Assembly (NCBI RefSeq): GCF_036826855.1
Contig: NZ_CP104578.1
Location: forward strand, 7,746,501-7,810,500
DNA: 64,000 nt
Reading direction: 5' to 3'
From: Streptomyces sp. SJL17-4
GTDB lineage: Bacteria > Actinomycetota > Actinomycetes > Streptomycetales > Streptomycetaceae
The notes beneath the pieces were generated by a model, which searched no databases, had not been told where the DNA came from, and saw only the letters and a program-made list of their open reading frames with translations. Both the position numbers and the translations under genes were made by a program. This document shows positions 58,769 to 64,000 of this stretch, in pieces. Numbering within the stretch: position 1 is the first letter of the stretch; the number at the start of each line of letters is the position of its first letter.

Positions 58769-58798
58769 ATGTCATCCACACCACGCACCACCCCCTGA
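58769..58798 (+). CDS. Nine-codon upstream ORF coupled to the TTA gene
   Basis: ATG at 58769 preceded by GAGGACCC reads MSSTPRTTP and its TGA overlaps the ATG of the next gene (TGATG). The main gene has no ribosome site of its own, so it probably depends on re-initiation from this short frame. Confidence 0.5.
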   Translation: MSSTPRTTP

Positions 58799-59772
58799 TG
58801 GCCGGACACGGCTTCAGACCCGTCTACCACCCCGCGGGCCACGACCACGCCCTGCGCAACGCCGTCCAGGACTTACGCACCGGGCGCTGGGTGGCGATGG
58901 CGCGACTCCTCGACGAGACGACGGGCTGGGACGGCTGGACCCGACGCACCCAGGTCCTCGCCGCCGTCGCCGCCGGCACCGACGTCATCCACATGTGGCG
59001 GACCGAACAGCCAGGGAGCCTCGCCGCCACCGTGATGCACAGCCGCGTCGCCGTCGAACGGGCCGTACGTGCCCACCGCGCCGGCCACGCCCGCACCCGG
59101 GAACTCTGGCAGGAGGCCTGGACCGCGTGCCGGGAGGCCGCCGACCTGGCCCCCGACGACCCGGTGCCCTGGGTCGGCCTGATCGCCCTCGCCGCCCTCG
59201 ACGGCCGCCAGCGCATGGAGGAGCACCGGCTGCCCCCGCCGGCCCCCATGCTGCCGCCCGGCCCCTGGGGCCTGCTCGCCGAGGCGGAGAAGCGCGACCC
59301 GCACAACCGCGAGGCGCACCACCGCATGCTCCAGTTCGTGTACGCCCGACGGCCGGGACCGCTCTCCGAGGCCGTCAACTACGCGCACTGGGCCGCCTCT
59401 TCGGCACCCGTCGGCTCCGCCCTGCACGTCCTCCCGCTGTACGTGCGCGTCGAGCGCTACCGGCGCGAGCGCGGCCACGAGCGGGCCCTGGACCTCCACT
59501 GGGTCGCCGAGGACGCCGTCCGCGAAGCCCAGCGCGCCCTCGACACCTGGTTCCTCTTCTGCGCCACCGACGAGGCCTCCCTGCTCGACCTCAACCATGT
59601 GGCGCACGCCCTCTTCGGAGCCCTCCGCTTCACCGACGCGGCCCGGGTCTTCGCATCGCTCGGCCCGTACTACACGACGCTGCCGTGGGCGTACCGGACC
59701 CCGCATCCGGACGACCGCGTGCTCGCCGAAGAGGTCTTCCTGCGGGCCCGCGCCCGCTGTCTCAGCGGCTGA
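58798..59772 (+). CDS. Conserved hypothetical protein with TPR-like helices and a TTA codon
   Basis: 324 residues, starting MAGHGFRPVYHPAGHDHALR. The rest is helical with motifs reminiscent of TPR/alpha-solenoid proteins (WVGLIALAALDGRQRMEEHR; AEKRDPHNREAHHRMLQFV). Residue 26 is leucine encoded by TTA (58873-58875), the only bldA-type codon I noticed in the window, so expression probably follows development through tRNA-Leu(UUA). No family or function is recognised. The next gene is a permease 70 bp downstream. Confidence 0.7.
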   Translation: MAGHGFRPVYHPAGHDHALRNAVQDLRTGRWVAMARLLDETTGWDGWTRRTQVLAAVAAGTDVIHMWRTEQPGSLAATVMHSRVAVERAVRAHRAGHARTRELWQEAWTACREAADLAPDDPVPWVGLIALAALDGRQRMEEHRLPPPAPMLPPGPWGLLAEAEKRDPHNREAHHRMLQFVYARRPGPLSEAVNYAHWAASSAPVGSALHVLPLYVRVERYRRERGHERALDLHWVAEDAVREAQRALDTWFLFCATDEASLLDLNHVAHALFGALRFTDAARVFASLGPYYTTLPWAYRTPHPDDRVLAEEVFLRARARCLSG

Positions 59773-59842
59773 GGTCCGTTTCCCCGCCTCACGCCGTCCC
59801 CCGCCTCCCCGCCCCCGCTCACCCCCGTCCCCGGAGGAACGC

Positions 59843-61378
59843 ATGTCCCGCACCGCCCCCGACACCACCGACACGCTGCGCAAGCCACCCCCCGCCCAGG
59901 ACGAGGAGGCGCGGCTGAGAGAGCTCGGTTACCAGCCCGTCCTCGCCCGCCGCATGGGCGGCTTCGGCAACTTCGCGATCAGCTTCTCGGTCATCTCCGT
60001 CCTCTCCGGATGCATGACCCTGTACGGCTTCGGCATGGGCACCGGCGGCCCCGCCGTCATGCTGTGGGGCTGGGCCGGCGTCGGTCTCTTCGTGCTGTGC
60101 GTGGGCCTCGCCCTCGCCGAGGTCACCAGCGCCTACCCGACCTCCGGCGCCCTCTACTACATGGCGGACCGGCTCGGCGGGCGCCGTTGGGGCTGGTACA
60201 CCGGCTGGCTGAATCTGCTCGGTCTGCTCGGAGCCATCGCGGGCATCGACTACGGCGCCGCGCTCTTCACCGGCGCCTTCCTCAACCTCCAGTGGGGCTT
60301 CGAACCCACCGCGGGCTCCACCTTCCTGATCTTCCTCGCGATCCTGCTGCTCCACGCCGTCCTGAACCTCTTCGGCGTCCGCCTGGTCAGCGTGCTCAAC
60401 TCGATCAGCGTCTGGTGGCACCTCGCGGGCGTGGCGATCATCGTCGGCGCCCTCGCCTTCATCCCCGACCGGCACCAGTCCGTCGACTTCGTGTTCACCG
60501 AGTTCGTCAACGACACCGGGTGGGCCAACCCCTTCTACGTCGCCGCGATCGGCCTGCTCCTCGCCCAGTACACCTTCTCCGGCTACGACGCCTCGGCCCA
60601 CCTCTCCGAGGAGACCTCGAACGCCTCCGTCGCCGCCTCCAGGGGCATCGTGCGGGCCATCTGGGTCTCCTGGCTCGCCGGATTCGCCCTGCTCGCCGGG
60701 CTGAGCTTCGCCATCCAGGACTACACCGCCACGCAGAACAGCGCCACCGGCGTCCCGCCCGCCCAGATCTTCCTGGACGCGCTCGGCACCGGCGGCGCCA
60801 CCGCCCTGCTCCTCGTCGTCATCGTCGCCCAGCTCTTCTGCGGCAATGCCGAGGTGGCCGCCGCCAGCCGCATGGTCTTCGCCTTCAGCCGTGACAACGC
60901 GCTGCCCGGCTCGGCGATCTGGCGCAAGGTCAGCGGCCGCACCCAGACCCCGGTCCCGGCCGTCTGGCTCGCCGTGGCCGTGGCCGCGGTGCTCGCCCTT
61001 CCCTCGCTGTACTCCGCCACCGCGTACGGTGCCGTCACCGCGATCAACGTCATCGGCATCACGCCCGCCTACGCCATCCCGATCTATCTGCGCCTGCGCG
61101 CCGGGAAGCGGTTCACCCCCGGCCCGTGGAGCCTGGGCCGCTGGAGCAAGCCGATCGGCTGGACCGCCGTCGTCTGGGTGGCGCTCGTGACCGTGCTGTT
61201 CTGCCTGCCGCAGAAGTCCCCGGTGACGGTCGACACCATGAACTACGCCGTGATCGCGCTGGCCGTCGTGCTCGTCCTCGCCAGCGTCTGGTGGTACGTC
61301 GCCCGCCGCTCGTACGGCACGCCGACGGCGTACGGCAACGCCCGCGAGGAGGCGGAGATCTCGGAGGGCATCATCTGA
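59843..61378 (+). CDS. APC superfamily amino-acid permease
   Basis: 511 residues with 12 predicted membrane helices. It starts with a soluble segment ending RLRELGYQPVLARRMGGFGN, then FAISFSVISVLSGCMTLYGF and WTGWLNLLG-type helices (GWYTGWLNLLGLLGAIAGI). The APC substrate-unwinding region in helix 1 and the conserved SGYDASAHLSEETSNASVAA loop point to the amino-acid/GABA/choline transporter subgroup. Substrate is unknown. The ATG follows GGAGGAAC. It ends at a strong bidirectional terminator. Confidence 0.9.
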   Translation: MSRTAPDTTDTLRKPPPAQDEEARLRELGYQPVLARRMGGFGNFAISFSVISVLSGCMTLYGFGMGTGGPAVMLWGWAGVGLFVLCVGLALAEVTSAYPTSGALYYMADRLGGRRWGWYTGWLNLLGLLGAIAGIDYGAALFTGAFLNLQWGFEPTAGSTFLIFLAILLLHAVLNLFGVRLVSVLNSISVWWHLAGVAIIVGALAFIPDRHQSVDFVFTEFVNDTGWANPFYVAAIGLLLAQYTFSGYDASAHLSEETSNASVAASRGIVRAIWVSWLAGFALLAGLSFAIQDYTATQNSATGVPPAQIFLDALGTGGATALLLVVIVAQLFCGNAEVAAASRMVFAFSRDNALPGSAIWRKVSGRTQTPVPAVWLAVAVAAVLALPSLYSATAYGAVTAINVIGITPAYAIPIYLRLRAGKRFTPGPWSLGRWSKPIGWTAVVWVALVTVLFCLPQKSPVTVDTMNYAVIALAVVLVLASVWWYVARRSYGTPTAYGNAREEAEISEGII

Positions 61379-61395
61379 CGTCGGCGTCGGAGAGA

Positions 61396-61430
61396 GCCGG
61401 TTCCTGTCCCCGTACCGGACAGGAACCGGC
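61396..61430. terminator. Bidirectional terminator
   Basis: GCCGGTTCCTGTCC (61396-61409) and GGACAGGAACCGGC (61417-61430) form a perfect 14-bp stem with a seven-base loop between the convergent permease and GntR genes. Confidence 0.8.
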
Positions 61431-61436
61431 CCGCCC

Positions 61437-62195
61437 TCAGGCGCTGAACTCGTACGTCCAGGCCGCCGACTGGGCCGAGAAGTCGATGTCCGTGATCTCC
61501 AGCGCGTGCCCGTGCTGATCGCTCACCACCCGGTGGACGAGCAGCCGGGCCGCGCCGCCGGCCGTCGTCATGGCCGGGCCGGGCACGCCGACCGACTCCC
61601 GGTGGGTGATCCGCAGCCCCGCCTGGTGCATCCAGTGGTAGAGCAGCCGCAGGTCCGGCTGTTGGCGCCAGTCCCGTCCCCGCCGGTAGCGCGCCAGCTG
61701 GGGGATCTCGGTGAGCGCGGGCCGCGAGAACCACGACACCGCGCGCTGGAGCGCCGTTCCCTGCGGTCCGAGCACGACGTGCCGGTGGACCAGCGTCGGC
61801 TCGCCCGGCGTGAGCAGGAGCCGCGCCGTCAGCGGCGTGGGTGGCGGCTCCCAGGTGAGCGAGGCCCGTACCAGGGCCTCGGCCGCGCGGGGACCGCCCG
61901 GGAACGTCGGCCGGCGGGCCGTGAGGGCCGGGGCGACGGGCTCGTTCCCGCCCTCGGCTCCGGAGGCGGCGAAGGTGCCGCGCCGGTCGGTCACCACGAG
62001 CCGTTCGTCCCGCAGGAGTTGGAGTGCGCTGCGTACCGTCTGCCGGTTGACGTGGTAGCGCTGGGACAGGGACCGTTCCGAAGGGAGCCTGGTGCCGGGG
62101 GAGATGCGGCGGTGGGCGAGGTCCTCGCGCAGCGCGGCGGCGACCCGGAGATAGAGCGGCGCGTCTGCCGCCGCCTCGGATGCGGGCTCGGCCAT
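61437..62195 (-). CDS. GntR family regulator with UTRA domain (HutC subfamily)
   Basis: 252 residues. The winged HTH is YLRVAAALREDLAHRRISPG, RLPSERSLSQRYHVNRQTVR and SALQLLRDERLVVTDRRGTF. The UTRA effector domain is read in PTPLTARLLLTPGEPTLVHR and VHRVVSDQHGHALEITDIDF. HutC-type proteins bind amino-acid or amino-sugar metabolites. The palindrome at 62259-62270 upstream is its likely operator and suggests autoregulation. Its convergent neighbour is an amino-acid permease. Confidence 0.9.
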   Translation of the reverse strand: MAEPASEAAADAPLYLRVAAALREDLAHRRISPGTRLPSERSLSQRYHVNRQTVRSALQLLRDERLVVTDRRGTFAASGAEGGNEPVAPALTARRPTFPGGPRAAEALVRASLTWEPPPTPLTARLLLTPGEPTLVHRHVVLGPQGTALQRAVSWFSRPALTEIPQLARYRRGRDWRQQPDLRLLYHWMHQAGLRITHRESVGVPGPAMTTAGGAARLLVHRVVSDQHGHALEITDIDFSAQSAAWTYEFSA

Positions 62196-62258
62196 GATCA
62201 AACCCTCTCTTCGCTCAGCGTGACCGCATGGGTCGTGCGGGTGATCAATTCCTATCAT

Positions 62259-62270
62259 TGGTCTAAACCA
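62259..62270. promoter_or_regulatory. GntR/HutC-type operator (DasR-like)
   Basis: TGGTCTAAACCA, within ATTGGTCTAAACCATT, differs at one base from the TGGTCTAGACCA core known for the Streptomyces DasR dre site and related UTRA regulators. It lies 64 bp upstream of the GntR start and 111 bp before the DUF2252 start, so both genes could be controlled. Confidence 0.6.
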
Positions 62271-62380
62271 TTTTGCCAGTGCTCTCCGGCAGAGTGGCCG
62301 AAACGAGCGAGTCACCTTGTAATGAGGTACCAGGTGGCAGGGGCGAGACCGCGACCGCGGACTGAGGCGGGTGAGGCCGG

Positions 62381-63721
62381 ATGACGACACCGTCGGAGCG
62401 TGCCGAACGAGGCAGGGCGGCCCGCAAGCGGGTGTCACGGTCCTCCCACGGCCGCTGGATACCCAGCGCGCAGCGCCCCGATCCCGTCGGCGTGCTCGAA
62501 CGTCAGGCGCAGGACCGGCTGCCCGAGCTCGCGCCCCTCCGGTACGGCCGGATGGCGGCCTCCCCCTTCGCCTTCCTCCGCGGCGCCGCCGCCGTCATGG
62601 CCGCCGACCTCGCCGCCCAGCACCACACCGGACTCACCGTCCAGCTCTGCGGCGACGCCCACCTCCTCAACTTCGGGGTCTACGCCTCACCCGAACGGAC
62701 GCTCCTGTTCGATGTGAACGACTTCGACGAGACGCTCCCCGGCCCCTTCGAGTGGGACGTGAAGCGGCTCGCCGCCAGCGTCACCGTCGCCGCCCTCCAG
62801 AACGGCAGCAGCAAGACCAAGGCCCGCCGAGCGGCGCTCGTCTCCGTGGAGTCGTACAGGAACGCCATGCGCCGCCTCGCCGACCTGGGGGAACTCGCCG
62901 TCTGGTACGAGCGGATCGCCGCCGACGACCTCGTCCCCCTGGTCCGCCGCGACGAACGCGCCCGATTCGAGAACCGGCTCGCCCGCGCCCGCCGGCGCAC
63001 CAGCCTCCACGCGCTCGCCAAGCTCACCGAGACCGACGCGACCGGGGTCCGGCACATCGTCGACGACCCGCCGCTCCTCGAACGGACCACGGACCTCGAC
63101 CGGGTCACCCTCGGCAAGATCTTCAACGACTACCGCAGCTCGCTCGCCGAGGAACGGCGCGTCCTCCTCGACCGCTACCGCTTCGTCGAAGCCGCCCGCA
63201 AGGTCGTCGGGGTCGGCAGCGTCGGCACCCGCTGCTTCGTCCTCCTCCTCGAAGGCCGGGACGACGGCGACCCGCTCATCCTCCAGATCAAGGAGGCCGG
63301 CCGCTCGGTCCTCGAGCCGTACCTCCAGCCGAGCGCGTACGACCACCAGGGGCATCGCGTCGTCTCCGGGCAGCGTCTCATCCAGGCCGCCAGCGACATC
63401 TTCCTCGGCTGGATGACCGGGCCCGAGCAACGCCACTTCTACTGGCGTCAGCTCCGCGACATGAAGGGCTCCGCCGAGGTCGAGACCATGTCCCCGGCCA
63501 TGCTGCGGGACTACGCACGGCTCTGCGGCCGGGCCCTGGCCCGCGCTCACGCCCGCTCCGGCGACCGCATCGCGATCGCGGCCTACCTCGGCGGTTCCGA
63601 CGGCTTCGACCGCGCCGTCGCCGACTTCGCCCTCGCCTACGCGGGCCAGAACGCCGACGACTACGCGGCACTCGGCGGGGCCATCGCCGCGGGGATGGTG
63701 GTGGCGGCGCCGGGCGTGTGA
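62381..63721 (+). CDS. DUF2252 domain protein
   Basis: 446 residues of the DUF2252 family: MAASPFAFLRGAAAVMAADL, VQLCGDAHLLNFGVYASPER, FDVNDFDETLPGPFEWDVKR, QIKEAGRSVLEPYLQPS. The GDxHxxNFG and DFDE motifs resemble the catalytic loops of aminoglycoside phosphotransferase/protein-kinase-like folds, so phosphotransfer is a reasonable but unproven guess. It is divergent from the GntR regulator. Confidence 0.85.
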   Translation: MTTPSERAERGRAARKRVSRSSHGRWIPSAQRPDPVGVLERQAQDRLPELAPLRYGRMAASPFAFLRGAAAVMAADLAAQHHTGLTVQLCGDAHLLNFGVYASPERTLLFDVNDFDETLPGPFEWDVKRLAASVTVAALQNGSSKTKARRAALVSVESYRNAMRRLADLGELAVWYERIAADDLVPLVRRDERARFENRLARARRRTSLHALAKLTETDATGVRHIVDDPPLLERTTDLDRVTLGKIFNDYRSSLAEERRVLLDRYRFVEAARKVVGVGSVGTRCFVLLLEGRDDGDPLILQIKEAGRSVLEPYLQPSAYDHQGHRVVSGQRLIQAASDIFLGWMTGPEQRHFYWRQLRDMKGSAEVETMSPAMLRDYARLCGRALARAHARSGDRIAIAAYLGGSDGFDRAVADFALAYAGQNADDYAALGGAIAAGMVVAAPGV

Positions 63722-63759
63722 GGAGGAGCGTGCCGAGGGGGCCACAGGCGACGCGCCGA

Positions 63760-63833
63760 TGGCCGGGCCGAGCTGGTGGCCGGGCAGGGCCGAGCCGGGC
63801 CGGGCCGGGCCGAGGCGGTGGCCGGGCCGAGCT
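63760..63833. repeat. GC-rich direct repeats downstream of DUF2252 gene
   Basis: TGGCCGGGCCGAGCT occurs at 63760-63774 and 63819-63833, with several GGCC(GA)GG units between them. No gene is supported in 63722-63866. Confidence 0.65.
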
Positions 63834-63866
63834 CCACGGCTGCGGCCCGACCCCGGGAGCCGGGTC

Positions 63867-64000
63867 CTACGCGTCGCGGCGCAGCGGCGGTCCCGACGGC
63901 GTCTCGGCGACCCCGCCGAAGAGCACCGCCCGCGCCACGGAGGGGGCGAAAAGGCTCGTCAACGGGGCGGTCAGGGTCATCGCCGCACGGAACGCCGCCC
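63867..64000 (-). CDS. C-terminal fragment of an unidentified gene
   Basis: The last 44 codons of a leftward gene end at the stop codon at 63867-63869. The visible sequence includes AAMTLTAPLTSLFAPSVARA and ends in LRRDA. Not enough is present to assign a family. The tail resembles the ends of some FAD-dependent monooxygenases, but this is only an impression. Confidence 0.4.
   Translation of the reverse strand, partial: AAFRAAMTLTAPLTSLFAPSVARAVLFGGVAETPSGPPLRRDA

Overview
The window is a chromosomal segment of a very high-GC actinomycete, almost certainly Streptomyces. Third codon positions are nearly all G or C, GTG starts and ATGA/GTGA stop-start overlaps are common, and many families present are typical of the genus (DUF6328, DUF5133, DUF6058, SigB-type sigma factors with partner-switching regulators, monomeric isocitrate dehydrogenase, long-form GAPDH). 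One gene has a TTA codon. I see no rRNA, tRNA, insertion sequence, prophage or CRISPR array. About 60 genes tile the window with short gaps.

1-4.9 kb: end of a phosphopantetheinyl transferase; a Rox-type rifampicin monooxygenase; a rifampin-associated-element (RAE) palindrome whose rightward promoter runs into an intrinsic terminator; an amidase; two small stress or membrane genes. 5.1-8.8 kb: a sigma-B-type stress module with one sigma factor, two HATPase anti-sigma factors, two STAS antagonists (one lacking the phosphorylatable residue) and a leaderless HTH gene. 8.9-15.6 kb: an envelope-stress-type unit, with a response regulator/kinase/lipoprotein operon divergent from a lipoprotein/membrane-fusion protein/ABC ATPase/FtsX permease operon. 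15.6-24.6 kb: MazG-like protein, DEAD-box helicase, cold-shock protein with a structured leader, DUF817 protein, GAPDH, serine hydrolase, VanW protein, IclR regulator. 24.6-33.3 kb: ABM monooxygenase, LacI regulator, then a 1553-residue single reading frame joining a membrane PAS-GGDEF-EAL protein to a PLP-dependent alpha-oxoamine-synthase-like enzyme, followed by an overlapping but frameshifted methyltransferase, a glycosyltransferase remnant and a PAP2 protein.

33.4-39.9 kb: isocitrate dehydrogenase, a small protein, an ECF-type sigma factor fused through a membrane segment to an extracellular CAP domain, a second CAP protein that shares its upstream promoter-like motif, and a universal stress protein. 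40-43.3 kb: a likely sulfur-responsive locus with an SfnB/DszC-like flavin enzyme, an Rrf2 regulator, a short leader-peptide gene of the RRHIDLxRV type and a GST-fold protein. 43.4-53.5 kb: epimerase, DUF5133 protein, class II UvrA, DUF6058 protein, D-Ala-D-Ala carboxypeptidase, RCK-domain channel-like protein, cytochrome P450. 53.5-64 kb: Nudix hydrolase, a glycerol-type operon (FGGY kinase, FAD dehydrogenase with four C-terminal cysteines, second FAD protein), a bldA-type TTA gene behind a nine-codon upstream ORF, an APC permease, a GntR/UTRA regulator with a DasR-like operator, a DUF2252 protein, and the end of an unidentified gene.

The strongest candidates for something undescribed are the c-di-GMP/PLP fusion gene with its methyltransferase partner, the ECF-CAP sigma factor with a candidate autoregulon, and the RAE promoter that drives an attenuated transcript. 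Promoters, operators and terminators were assigned by eye.
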